Origin: Candidatus Bathyarchaeota archaeon
GTDB lineage: Archaea; Thermoproteota; Bathyarchaeia; TCS64
Reading direction: 5' to 3'
Assembly (NCBI GenBank): GCA_013329615.1
Contig: DUKA01000095.1
Location: 1 to 36,613, forward strand
DNA: 36,613 nt
Shown here: positions 1 through 7,317 of the stretch, piece by piece
Numbering within the stretch: position 1 is the first letter of the stretch
Layout: every line of letters begins with the position of its first letter
Program-made: the position numbers and the translations under genes
Notes under the pieces: model-generated
The model's input: only the letters and a program-made list of their open reading frames with translations
Told to the model about the DNA's origin: nothing
The model's database searches: none

Positions 1-233
1 CTGTGGTAGAGGCGATAGTTCCTCCCGGTCGGCAGCCCCTCTCCGAACTCGACCGCCGCCTCCCTCCCCTCGGGGGTGGACAGGAGGACGTTGCTGTTCG
101 GTCCAGTGATGCAGGGGCGCTCGGTGTGCCTTATGTGGATTATCGCCGGCTTACCCGGCTCAAGCCCCGCCGCACTCGTGAGGAGGCTGCGCGCCGACGC
201 AGCCCAGTCGACTCTGCCAAGAATACCCACCAT
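1..233 (-). CDS. Histidine phosphatase superfamily protein (5' part, runs off left edge)
   Basis: Reading the minus strand from the ATG at 233 gives 77 codons, open to the window edge. Residues near 33-40 read IIHIRHTERP, matching the RHG/RHxE catalytic motif of the phosphoglycerate mutase-like histidine phosphatases (the His that becomes phosphorylated and its Arg). It is followed by STPEGREAA, matching the conserved LTxxGxxQA segment of the same fold. A TATA-like TTAGATAAAC lies about 28 nt upstream (near 258-267), so the mRNA is probably leaderless. The substrate cannot be told: the family includes sugar-phosphate phosphatases, mutases and SixA-like protein phosphatases. The C-terminal half is outside the window. 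Confidence 0.75.
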   Translation of the reverse strand, partial: MVGILGRVDWAASARSLLTSAAGLEPGKPAIIHIRHTERPCITGPNSNVLLSTPEGREAAVEFGEGLPTGRNYRLYH

Positions 234-295
234 GCAGAGGAATGGGGCGCCCTCAGTTTATCTAACCTACCCTACTCGTAGAAAATGCGTTTCAT

Positions 296-323
296 TGATC
301 ACGTATTTAAAAAAGAGTGATCA
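296..323 (-). terminator. Probable terminator behind the nitrilase gene
   Basis: Arms TGATCAC (296-302) and GTGATCA (317-323) form a perfect 7-bp inverted repeat. On the minus strand the loop contains a run of six T (complement of A 309-314). It sits about 50 nt past the nitrilase stop and before the histidine phosphatase promoter. Archaeal termination mostly depends on oligo-T, so the T run may be the active part. Confidence 0.5.
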
Positions 324-370
324 GTGGATTGCTCGGAGTGTTATATAGCAACGATAACTGGAGCAGCAGT

Positions 371-1348
371 CTACTCATAGAAGTCGGGCTTTGAAGCCCA
401 CGCCGGGTAGTCCACCTTCTTCAGCAGGGGTTTGTTCTTCGGCCACATGGGCTTCTGGAGGTAGGTGTAGCACTCGTTGCGGCTCTGCTGGAGGGTGTTG
501 TGGAGCTTCGTCGTCTTGCGGTACTCGCGGAGCTCGTCGATGTCGATGACTGCGCCGATGGTCATCTGGCGTCCCTTCGCGGCTACGGCGATGGGCCTGC
601 CCATAAAGTCGACTATCATGCTGTTGCCGTACTTCGCCTCGTTCGCGTTCACGCCGTAGACCATGTTCTCGATGCTCCTCATCTTGTTCACGACCGTGTA
701 CCAGTCGTATGGGTCGAACATGAGTTCCTGCGGGTAGGGTGGGAAGACTGTGGGCTTCATGATTACCTCGGCGCCGTTGAAGGCGAGCTGCCTCGCCACC
801 TCGGGGAAGAATTGGTCGTAGCAGACCATGCATGCGAGGTTGCCCAGCTCAGTCTTCGCCACGGGAAACAGTGGAGCCTTGTAGTCGTCGAGGACATCGT
901 GTGGGCTAGTCGTCAGCTCGAGGGGTATCCACGGGTTGATCTTTCTGTACTTGAGTATGATCTTGCCCTTGGGGTTCATGAGGAAAGCGGTGTTGAAGTA
1001 GTAGTCGGGGAACTCGGGGTCCCTCTCGTGGAGGCTGGCGGAGACGTATGTGCCCCACTTCTTCGCCATAACCGCGATGGCGTCCGTCTCAGGCCCCGGC
1101 ATCTCGATCGCCGTGGCCACGCGCATCTTCTGGTCCTGCCTCGGGTCCGCCTCGTTGTATTCGTGGCGCAGGATGTTCTCCGGGAAGACCGTCAGCTTCA
1201 CGGGTATCGTCTCCTCCCAAGTTTCGAGGCTCTGGAAGCTGGCGAGCACACGTTCGAGGTTTATCTTCTTGCGCGCATCGATGTCGGGGACCTCCTCCGG
1301 ATTGACACGCATGTACTGAACTATCGCGGCCGAGTAACGGTGGACCAT
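371..1348 (-). CDS. Nitrilase superfamily amidohydrolase, aliphatic amidase/formamidase-like
   Basis: 325-aa carbon-nitrogen hydrolase. The catalytic triad of the family is visible: Glu57 in VFPEN, Lys136 in KYRKINPW, and nucleophile Cys176 in CMVCYDQFFPE. The block KYRKI-PW-P-E around residues 133-144 resembles AmiE/AmiF aliphatic amidase and formamidase more than plant-type nitrilases or N-carbamoyl hydrolases. Expected reaction: hydrolysis of a small amide to acid plus ammonia in the cytoplasm; the substrate is not determined. A TATA-like GAATAATAG lies about 27 nt upstream of the ATG, implying a leaderless transcript. It is transcribed divergently from an alpha/beta hydrolase; a shared catabolic role is possible but unproven. 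Confidence 0.85.
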   Translation of the reverse strand: MVHRYSAAIVQYMRVNPEEVPDIDARKKINLERVLASFQSLETWEETIPVKLTVFPENILRHEYNEADPRQDQKMRVATAIEMPGPETDAIAVMAKKWGTYVSASLHERDPEFPDYYFNTAFLMNPKGKIILKYRKINPWIPLELTTSPHDVLDDYKAPLFPVAKTELGNLACMVCYDQFFPEVARQLAFNGAEVIMKPTVFPPYPQELMFDPYDWYTVVNKMRSIENMVYGVNANEAKYGNSMIVDFMGRPIAVAAKGRQMTIGAVIDIDELREYRKTTKLHNTLQQSRNECYTYLQKPMWPKNKPLLKKVDYPAWASKPDFYE

Positions 1349-1490
1349 GCTGTTTTCCCATCAGGGGCGAGCAGCTATTATTCCTTACGACATGTTTGTG
1401 TCAAAACGGTGCTCGAGTGCCCCGGTTGGGGCTACGTGACCGCGTGTGTGAAATCTTATACCCACCAACCGGGCATATCCAGCCCATCAG

Positions 1491-2699
1491 GTGCCGACGA
1501 TGACTAGAAGCAAGATGAAGAGGGACGACCAGCAGTGGGTCCTCGACTGGATAGTCAAGACGACGGGCAGGGTGCAGAACCTCGCCAACGACGAGCGCGA
1601 CCTCCCCAAGGAGGTCAAGTCGTACAGGATGATCCCGCGTGTCCTCTACAAGGAGGCGCGCCACATAGAGGGGATCGCGAAGGCCGCCGAGGCCGCGGGG
1701 CACACAGACACGGCGCGCCAACTCTACCGCAGGGCCAGCCAGGTCTACCACGAGGCCCAGCACAGCATCTTCGAGGACGACAACAAGGAGAAGATATTCC
1801 TGCACAGCAAGCACATCGAGTGCGCCGACAAGGTCGCCGCCTACGCCGACTACCCAATCGAAAAGGTGGAGATACCATGGGAGGGCGTCCAGATACAGGG
1901 CCGCTTCCACCTGCTCAGGGACAGGCGCAAGGCACCCGCCGTCCTCTTCCTCCCCGGCATGGACATGACCAAAGAGGCGTTCCCCAACCCCCTCGCCAAC
2001 CCCTTCCTCCGCCGCGGCATGCACGTCCTCAGCATCGACGGCCCGGGGCAGGGCATGAGCAACATACGCAAGATCAGGGTCAGCGACGACAACTACGAGC
2101 GCGCCGCGATGGCGGCGATCGACTGGCTCGTCTCCCGTCCCGAGGTCGACCCGACGCAGATAGTGATCTCGGGCATCAGCTTCGGCTGCCACTGGGGCGT
2201 CAGAACGGCTGCGATCGATAAGCGTGTCCGCGCCCTCGCCACCACCTACGCCGTCGTCGGCCCCAAGAAGGCCATCTTCGGCGAAGCGTCCCCACGCTTC
2301 AAGCAGATGTTCATGTACATGGCCGGCCAAACCGACGAGGCCGAGTTCGACGCCATGGCGGAGAAGATGGACACCGCGGGCTTCGCCGAGAGGATCAACT
2401 GCCCCACACTCCTCACAATGGGCGAATACGACCCCCTCTGCCACCTAGAAGCAGCGGTTGACTTCTTCGACGAACTGAAATGCCCCAAGGAGCTCTGGGT
2501 CCTCGAGAACGAGTTCCACCGCATAAGCCTGCGCGAGGGCATCGGCGGCATCGAGATCTACCCATACATCGCCGACTGGCTCCGCGACGAGCTCGACGGC
2601 AAGCACCCCAAGACCCTCAACAAGACCATACTCGTGAAGCAGAAGAGCGGCCTCGGCCCATACGAGGCGCCCACCGACTCGCTGAACATACCCCGTTAA
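1491..2699 (+). CDS. Alpha/beta hydrolase with N-terminal helical domain (FrsA / pseudooxynicotine-hydrolase type)
   Basis: 402 aa from GTG 1491; ATG 1500 (residue 4) is an equally good start. A TATA-like CTTATAC lies near 1454-1461. Residues 1-125 are a charged helical region; the hydrolase fold follows from about 126. Visible elements: VLFLPGMDM (oxyanion strand), IDGPGQG (179-188), nucleophile elbow SGISFG with Ser230, acid Asp314 in GEYDPLC, and His343 in NEFHRIS. This arrangement, a long helical N-terminal part before the core, matches the DUF1100/FrsA and 2,6-dihydroxypseudooxynicotine hydrolase group, which cleave C-C or ester bonds. The substrate is unknown. Its stop overlaps that of the convergent downstream gene by four bases (TTAA). 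Confidence 0.8.
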   Translation: MPTMTRSKMKRDDQQWVLDWIVKTTGRVQNLANDERDLPKEVKSYRMIPRVLYKEARHIEGIAKAAEAAGHTDTARQLYRRASQVYHEAQHSIFEDDNKEKIFLHSKHIECADKVAAYADYPIEKVEIPWEGVQIQGRFHLLRDRRKAPAVLFLPGMDMTKEAFPNPLANPFLRRGMHVLSIDGPGQGMSNIRKIRVSDDNYERAAMAAIDWLVSRPEVDPTQIVISGISFGCHWGVRTAAIDKRVRALATTYAVVGPKKAIFGEASPRFKQMFMYMAGQTDEAEFDAMAEKMDTAGFAERINCPTLLTMGEYDPLCHLEAAVDFFDELKCPKELWVLENEFHRISLREGIGGIEIYPYIADWLRDELDGKHPKTLNKTILVKQKSGLGPYEAPTDSLNIPR

Positions 2700-3343
2700 G
2701 CCTTCACGCGGTAGAGCTTGGCGCGTGCCACGCTCCCCACCTCTTCTATCAACCCCATCTTGGCGAGACAATAGACCATCCGACGGGCGAGAGTAATCCT
2801 AAGCTTCGAGGACTTGCTCAGTTGCCGTGCCGTGAATGCGCCGTTCATCTCGGGGAGCAGGCGCAGGTAGTCGGCGGGCTTCTCGAAGACCTCCCTGCCC
2901 ACGACCTCGACGAGGTGCCTCTCGGTCACCGTGTACCGCGTCCTCCTCTTCCCCCTCCACCTGACCGCCTGCGCCTCCTCGGCGTGGACCATCAACACCT
3001 CGAGGGAGAAGTTGGGGTCGAGGGGAAGCGTCGGGCAGTAGACGAGCTCGTTGAAGACCTCCTCGACGCGCCCCACGCGGGGGGAGACCCGGCGCCGCCG
3101 TTTACCGTCAACATCCCTGATTATCCAGCGCCTCTCCGGCACCGGGTGGACGAGCCTGACCCTATACCCTTTCAACAGCTTCGCCAGCTTCGCCCTAATC
3201 TGGGGGAAGTTCCCAGTCTGAATCTCTATGAGCAAGTCGCCGCGGATGATGTCGGCGCGGTACCCCCAGACGGTGCCCTCGACGAGGTCCCCCGGCTCAC
3301 GCAGCCACTCCTTCAACTCGGCGTGGAGACCCCTCTCAGGCAT
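2696..3343 (-). CDS. Uncharacterised protein: nuclease-like N-terminal domain plus C-terminal winged helix
   Basis: 215 aa. The N-terminal part (about 25-70) shows the spacing Asp31...Glu40-x-Gln42 within strands ADIIRGDLLIEIQTG, typical of PD-(D/E)xK-like folds, with Gln in place of the usual Lys. Around 70-90 it is very basic (GKRRRRVSPRVGR), suggesting nucleic-acid binding. Residues about 160-215 look like a winged helix (FTARQLSKSSKLRITLARRMVYCLAKMGLIEEVG). I do not recognise a named function; a DNA repair, restriction or regulatory role would be a guess. A TATA-like AGTTATATTTC lies about 28 nt upstream of the ATG, implying a leaderless transcript. Confidence 0.65.
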   Translation of the reverse strand: MPERGLHAELKEWLREPGDLVEGTVWGYRADIIRGDLLIEIQTGNFPQIRAKLAKLLKGYRVRLVHPVPERRWIIRDVDGKRRRRVSPRVGRVEEVFNELVYCPTLPLDPNFSLEVLMVHAEEAQAVRWRGKRRTRYTVTERHLVEVVGREVFEKPADYLRLLPEMNGAFTARQLSKSSKLRITLARRMVYCLAKMGLIEEVGSVARAKLYRVKA

Positions 3344-3564
3344 GGATACAAAAACCAGCCTTGAGAAATATAACTGAGATCAAGCGAGAAAAACCAACGA
3401 CATAGACCCTTTTTTCTCGATAAGCCTAGCCACGGCTACAAGCCAAACAAATTTTTTTTGGTTATGCTATGCTACGCACGCAAACAATTTTTTTTCGAGC
3501 CATCATATGAGAAGCAAACAAGCCCGTCAATCCAGCTACGGACGTGGAAATGATGGAAAAAAGG

Positions 3565-3811
3565 TTATGACCGGTAAGAGGTTATCTTATAACCAGCCAC
3601 AGATGTAGGAAAGCGAAAATTTTCCCAAAAACTCAACGATCCAAGAAGACTCGAATCCAGACCCCCACGCCGAATCGAAAAAACGCGTTTTTCCCTTATC
3701 ACCGGTAGCAGGAGATAATCACCCAGCCACAGCGAAAACTCCCGTAGAGCCCACACCAAGCCACAGAAGCGGAAACGACGAATTTCCGAGGAAACTAAAC
3801 GATCCAAGAAG
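3565..3811. repeat. Degenerate direct repeats in a 470-bp non-coding gap downstream of ilvC
   Basis: No convincing gene lies between 3344 and 3817. Two imperfect units can be aligned. The left edge is TTAT(G/C)ACCGGTA-(A/C)AG...AGCCACAG at 3565-3602 and 3696-3732. The right edge is GCCACAG...GGAAA...ACGATCCAAGAAG at 3596-3648 and 3760-3811. AGCCACAG occurs three times (3595, 3725, 3759) and ACGATCCAAGAAG twice (3636, 3799). Short palindromes are embedded: GGTTAT-CTT-ATAACC (3580-3594) and GAAAATTTTC (3615-3624). To the left, A/T-rich pairs with T8 runs occur at 3452-3459 and 3488-3495. The nature is unknown: remnant of a small element, repeated 3' UTR structures or an sRNA locus. Confidence 0.55.
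3679..3692. terminator. Palindromic A/T tract, possible terminator of the ilvBNC transcript
   Basis: AAAAACGCGTTTTT is a perfect 14-bp palindrome about 125 bp past the ilvC stop. It presents T5-T6 on both strands, so it could stop transcription from either side. Further T tracts for the minus strand lie at 3557-3562. Confidence 0.35.
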
Positions 3812-3817
3812 GAGGGG

Positions 3818-4816
3818 CTACTTCTCGAGCCCGCTCATCTTCCTGATCTGCCTGCCGACCTTCTCGATCTCGAGCCCGTCGACCTCCTCCATGAGCGCCT
3901 TGAAGTTCTTGGAGCCGCCCTTGTACTCGGCCATCCAGTCCTTTGCGAACTTGCCGCTCTGGACATCCTTCAGCACCTTCCTCATGTTCTCCTCGACACG
4001 GTCGTCGACGATCACAGGCCCAACGGTGAGGCCGCCCCACTTCGCCGTGTCGCTCACGGCGCGGTACATGCCCCCGATGCCCGACGTATAGATCAAGTCA
4101 ACGATCAGCTTGAGCTCATTACAGACCTCAAAGTACGCCAACTCGGGCGGGTAACCCGCGTCGACCAACACCTTGAAGCCGCGGCGGATGAGCTGATCCG
4201 CGCCTCCGCAGAGGACAGCCTGCTCACCGAATAGGTCCTCCTCAGTCTCGTCCTTAAACGATGTCTCGAGGACACCCGCCTTGCCGCTACCAAGCGCCTT
4301 GGCGATCGCGAGGGCCGTCTGCAGCGCCTTGCCCGACGCGTCCTGCTGGACGCTGACGAGCGCCGGCACACCGAAACCCGCCTCATACTGACGGCGAAGC
4401 TCCGCGCCGGGGCTCTTCGGGGCGACCATGATGACGTCCACATCCTTCGGCGGCTTGATGGCACCGTAGAGGATGTTGAAGCCGTGTGCGAACTGGAGCG
4501 TCTTGCCCTTCTTCATAGCGAGGGCGACCTCCTCCTTCCACACCGTGGGCTGTGCCATGTCGGGGACAAGCATCAGCACGATGTCCCCCTTCTGCGCCGC
4601 CTCGAGGACCGTCGTCACCTTGACGCCGTCAGCCTCGGCCTTCTTCCAGCTCTTGCCACCCGGGCGGAGACCGACGACCACGTCGACCCCGCTGTCCTTC
4701 ATGTTAAGGGCCTGTGCCCTGCCCTGGCTTCCGTAGCCGATCACGGCGACGGTCTTACCCTTCAACGCCTTGTCGTCTATGTCCTTCTCGTGGTATACCT
4801 TCACCAATGCATTCAC
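3818..4816 (-). CDS. ilvC: Ketol-acid reductoisomerase (class I)
   Basis: 332 aa, the usual length of class I KARI. It converts 2-acetolactate or acetohydroxybutyrate to the dihydroxy acids of Val/Leu/Ile synthesis using NAD(P)H and Mg2+. Seen: Rossmann motif GYGSQG (27-32), Arg51 and Ser56 after the second strand (typical of NADPH preference), the AHGFN catalytic His111, and metal ligands Asp189 and Glu193 in KDETEEDLFGEQ, followed by the knotted helical domain ending GIGGMY...SDTAKWG. Third gene of ilvB-ilvN-ilvC. The chosen GTG start overlaps the ilvN stop (GTGA); TTG 4807 is an alternative better spaced from the GGAG inside ilvN. Confidence 0.95.
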   Translation of the reverse strand: MNALVKVYHEKDIDDKALKGKTVAVIGYGSQGRAQALNMKDSGVDVVVGLRPGGKSWKKAEADGVKVTTVLEAAQKGDIVLMLVPDMAQPTVWKEEVALAMKKGKTLQFAHGFNILYGAIKPPKDVDVIMVAPKSPGAELRRQYEAGFGVPALVSVQQDASGKALQTALAIAKALGSGKAGVLETSFKDETEEDLFGEQAVLCGGADQLIRRGFKVLVDAGYPPELAYFEVCNELKLIVDLIYTSGIGGMYRAVSDTAKWGGLTVGPVIVDDRVEENMRKVLKDVQSGKFAKDWMAEYKGGSKNFKALMEEVDGLEIEKVGRQIRKMSGLEK

Positions 4817-5313
4817 TTCTCCAGCTTGAGCCGCCCCTTCTCTATGGCGGTCACACCCGTCCTCGACACCTCCTCCACCCCTATCGGGGTCACGGCGGCG
4901 AGGAACGCGTCTATATCCGCAGACTCACCCGTGACCTCGGCTATAAGGTTGTCCGGCTCGATGTTCAGAATCAGCCCGTGGTAGTCGTTTACCAACTTCA
5001 ATGCCTCCTCCCTCGCCATCGGGTCGGTGGTCGTGAGCTTCACGAGTGCGAGCTCCCTGTTGACTGCACGGAGCGGGTCAAGGCGCTTCACCTCGATCAC
5101 GTCCACCATCTTGTCGAGCTGCTCGACCACCTGATTGACGCCCCGGGCGTCCGCCTGAACGACGATGGTTATCCTTACCGTGTCGTCGTCAAGCACCGTC
5201 CCCGCCGTGATGCTATGGATGTTGAAGTTCTTCCGCCTAAACATGTTGCTGATGTTGAACAGCACACCCGGCCTGTTCTCGACGAGGAACGCGACTACAT
5301 GCATCTCACTCAT
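4813..5313 (-). CDS. ilvN: Acetolactate synthase small (regulatory) subunit
   Basis: 166 aa. The N-terminal ACT domain is clear (VVAFLVENRPGVLFNISNMFRRKNFNIHSI), followed by VEQLDKMVDVIEV and the C-terminal ALS-regulatory domain starting near residue 80. It binds the catalytic subunit and in characterised homologues confers valine feedback inhibition. The ATG is preceded by GGAGG with a 7-nt gap, located in the last codons of ilvB, so translation is coupled. It lies between ilvB (2-nt gap) and ilvC (4-nt overlap). A second copy is at 34844-35338. Confidence 0.95.
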   Translation of the reverse strand: MSEMHVVAFLVENRPGVLFNISNMFRRKNFNIHSITAGTVLDDDTVRITIVVQADARGVNQVVEQLDKMVDVIEVKRLDPLRAVNRELALVKLTTTDPMAREEALKLVNDYHGLILNIEPDNLIAEVTGESADIDAFLAAVTPIGVEEVSRTGVTAIEKGRLKLEK

Positions 5314-5315
5314 TT

Positions 5316-7007
5316 TTATGCCTCCAGCAGCGCGTCCTTGAGCCCCGCACCCGGCGGAACTATGGGGTACACGTTCTCCTCTGGGTCTATTGGTACATCG
5401 ATGACTGTCGAGACGTCGCTCTTTATGGCGCGCCTGACGGCGGCCTGGAAGCCTTCGAGGGTGTCGACCCTGACTCCCTCAGCCCCGTACGCCTCTGCGA
5501 GCTTCACCATGTCAGGGTTGCCCTTGAGCTTAACCGCGGAGTAGCGGTGGTCGAAGAAAAGGCGCTGCCACTGCGCGACCATGCCGAGCATGTGATTGTT
5601 GAGCACGACGACGACCACGGGGAGGTCCTCCTCGATGCTCGTCGCCATGCTGTTCTCGGTCATGCCGAAGCTTCCGTCGCCCGCGATGTCGACGACGGGG
5701 ACGTCGGGCCTCGCCGCCTTGACGCCTATCGCGGCTGGGAAGCCCCAGCCCATCGTGCCTAGGCCGCCGCTCGTGAAGAATGTGCGTGGGTCGTATGCGT
5801 CGTAGTGTAGCGCCGCCCACATCTGGCACTGGCCGACCTCCGTAGTGACTATCGCCTCGCGTGGGAGAGCGTTACGCAGCGTCTTGACGACGTCGGGTGC
5901 CCTGAGGTAGCCCTCCTTGTGCCCGTTGCCGGTGCCATTCATCTGGAGGCGGAACTCGGAGACCCTCTTGCTCCACTGGGAGCCGGCGTCGCCGCTGGCG
6001 CGTAGCTTGCTCACGTTGTAGAGCAGACCGCGCAGGCCGAGGCTGGCGTCTCCGACGACGCGTGTCACGGTCTCCACGTTCTTGTCTATCTCGCTCCTGT
6101 CGATGTCGAGGTGGATGACCTTCGCGTTTGGCGCGAAGCTCTTCACGGAGCCTGTCGTCCTGTCGCTGAGGCGCGCCCCGGCGATTAGGAGCACATCCGC
6201 CTCTGGGACGAGGTTGTTCGCCGCCTGCGTGCCATGCATGCCGCACAGGCCGAGGCTGAGCGGGTGGTCAGCGGGGAACGCGCCCTTGCCCATTAGTGTT
6301 GTTGCGGTTGGTGCCATAAGGTACTCGCATAGGGCGACCAGCTCGCGGCTCGCGCCGGAGTTGATGATGCCGCCGCCGGCGACCACGACGGGTCTCTGCG
6401 CCTTCGCTAGCAGGTTCGCCGCCCACTCCACCTCGCGCGGGTCGGGCTGGTAGTTGGGGTGGTAGCCCCTGAGCTTGACGGTCTCGGGGAAGCTGACGTC
6501 CTCCACATCCGTGGTGACGTCCTTGGGCAGGTCGACGAGGACCGCGCCCCGCCGCCCCGTCGAGGCGATCTGGAAGGCGGTCTTGACCGCTTTCGGTATC
6601 TCACTTGCCTTCCTGACCTGCATGTTGTACTTGGTGACGGAGGCGCTGCACCCGATGATGTCGACCTCCTGGAAGGCGTCTGTGCCGATGGTGGCGCGTG
6701 TGACCTGCCCCGTGAAGGCGACGACGGCACTCGAGTCGCTGTGTGCGGTAGCGATGCCGGTGACGACGTTTGTCGCGCCAGGTCCCGAGGTGGCGAGACA
6801 GACCCCGACTCCGCCCGTCGCGCGGGCGTAGCCGTCAGCCATGTGAGCGGCCCCCTGCTCGTGCCGCGCCAGGATGAACCTGAAGTCTCCGTTTAGTATC
6901 TCGTCGCAGAGCGGGATGACGACCCCGCCGGGGAGCCCGAAAACGTATTTGACACCCTCCAATTCGAGGGACTTCACGAATGCCTTTGTGCCAGCCATCT
7001 CAACCAT
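5316..7007 (-). CDS. ilvB: Acetolactate synthase large (catalytic) subunit, copy 1
   Basis: 563 aa ThDP- and FAD-dependent enzyme making acetolactate or acetohydroxybutyrate from pyruvate (and 2-ketobutyrate). Seen: FGLPGG near residue 23, catalytic Glu50 in RHEQGAAHMADGYAR, TSGPGATN, GTDAFQEVDI, and the ThDP/Mg motif GDGSFGMTE...LNN near the C-terminus. I chose ATG 7007 because the protein then aligns residue for residue with copy 2 and GGAGG (7017-7021) is 9 nt upstream, the same spacing as in copy 2. ATG 7013 would leave only 3 nt. First gene of ilvBNC, preceded by an unusual leader of about 190 nt with two short ORFs. Confidence 0.95.
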   Translation of the reverse strand: MVEMAGTKAFVKSLELEGVKYVFGLPGGVVIPLCDEILNGDFRFILARHEQGAAHMADGYARATGGVGVCLATSGPGATNVVTGIATAHSDSSAVVAFTGQVTRATIGTDAFQEVDIIGCSASVTKYNMQVRKASEIPKAVKTAFQIASTGRRGAVLVDLPKDVTTDVEDVSFPETVKLRGYHPNYQPDPREVEWAANLLAKAQRPVVVAGGGIINSGASRELVALCEYLMAPTATTLMGKGAFPADHPLSLGLCGMHGTQAANNLVPEADVLLIAGARLSDRTTGSVKSFAPNAKVIHLDIDRSEIDKNVETVTRVVGDASLGLRGLLYNVSKLRASGDAGSQWSKRVSEFRLQMNGTGNGHKEGYLRAPDVVKTLRNALPREAIVTTEVGQCQMWAALHYDAYDPRTFFTSGGLGTMGWGFPAAIGVKAARPDVPVVDIAGDGSFGMTENSMATSIEEDLPVVVVVLNNHMLGMVAQWQRLFFDHRYSAVKLKGNPDMVKLAEAYGAEGVRVDTLEGFQAAVRRAIKSDVSTVIDVPIDPEENVYPIVPPGAGLKDALLEA

Positions 7008-7105
7008 AGACATGCGCCTCCAAAGAGTAGAATCGGGTACCAAGCCATGCAGCTTGATCCTTTGCGGAACTCACTACAAACTGTTTAGACTCACTCGGGG
7101 TAGAG

Positions 7106-7129
7106 CTACCGAATAAAGCGATACCCCAT
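7106..7129 (-). CDS. Leader ORF 1b upstream of ilvB (MGYRFIR)
   Basis: ATG GGG TAT CGC TTT ATT CGG TAG: seven codons, with a perfect GGAGG (7139-7143) 9 nt upstream. The ATG directly follows the stop of leader ORF 1a (TAG-ATG). The first 17 nt are identical to ORF 1a and nearly so to the leader ORF of ilvB copy 2. GGGGTA at its start can pair with TACCCC (7097-7102 on the plus strand as GGGGTA), enclosing the ORF in a stem; a smaller competing stem GGTA-GAGC-TACC lies at 7099-7110. Translation is inferred, not shown. Confidence 0.5.
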   Translation of the reverse strand: MGYRFIR

Positions 7130-7174
7130 CTACGCCACCCTCCACTCGGCGGCCATGATAAAGCGATACCCCAT
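7113..7174 (-). repeat. 17-bp perfect direct repeat, 45-bp period, in the ilvB leader
   Basis: ATAAAGCGATACCCCAT occurs at 7113-7129 and 7158-7174 (plus-strand reading). On the minus strand each copy is the start of a leader ORF, ATGGGGTATCGCTTTAT. The 45-bp period equals the length of leader ORF 1a, so a tandem duplication of the ORF start is the simplest origin. Because CGCTTTAT also looks like a weak TATA element, a protein-binding role of the DNA repeat is the alternative. Confidence 0.85.
7130..7174 (-). CDS. Leader ORF 1a upstream of ilvB (MGYRFIMAAEWRVA)
   Basis: Fourteen codons with GGAGA (7183-7187) 8 nt upstream. It starts 49 nt after the A of the promoter core ATTCG, almost exactly the distance (50 nt) of the matching ORF before ilvB copy 2. 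The shared N-terminus is M-G-Y-(R/C)-F-(I/V). Codon 6 is Ile (ATC). The Shine-Dalgarno of ORF 1b lies inside this ORF, so the two would be translationally coupled. Candidate leader peptide; evidence is pattern conservation only. Confidence 0.5.
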   Translation of the reverse strand: MGYRFIMAAEWRVA

Positions 7175-7217
7175 GACACCAATCTCCAAACGGTATGTAG
7201 GGGGAAGAGCGGCGGCA

Positions 7218-7246
7218 CCGAATAAAAGGTTTGTGAAAATATTCGG
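7218..7246 (-). promoter_or_regulatory. ilvB copy 1 promoter and flanking inverted repeat
   Basis: Minus strand CAAACCTTTTATTCGG (7233-7218) matches the element before ilvB copy 2 (CAAACCTTTTTATTCGA, 32962-32978) apart from one T and the last base. It contains the probable TATA box, predicting a transcript start near 7198. CCGAATA (7218-7224) and TATTCGG (7240-7246) form a 7-bp inverted repeat with a 15-nt spacer overlapping it, a plausible operator; CCGAATA recurs at 7109-7115. The divergent threonine synthase gene begins at 7318. Confidence 0.6.
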
Positions 7247-7317
7247 GACACACACATTTGGCTCAGTTACCCTTAACACCACCCACCGACCGATCCTACA
7301 CCGTAGAGTTGAGCCCA

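Noticed and set aside
500..1507. Long plus-strand ORF (335 codons) opposite the nitrilase
   Set aside because: Shadow of a GC-rich gene; full of His/Val/Leu/Arg runs with no motif, while the minus strand has the complete nitrilase triad.
1401..2444. 347-codon minus-strand ORF opposite the alpha/beta hydrolase
   Set aside because: Antisense shadow; the plus strand carries an intact catalytic triad.
3565..3807. 80-codon ORF on the minus strand behind ilvC
   Set aside because: It lies across the degenerate repeats, has no Shine-Dalgarno or relative, and its composition follows the repeats.
7008..7043. Longer ilvB start giving MVPDSTLWRRMS...
   Set aside because: TTG start inside the leader; the alignment with copy 2 and Shine-Dalgarno spacing favour ATG 7007.
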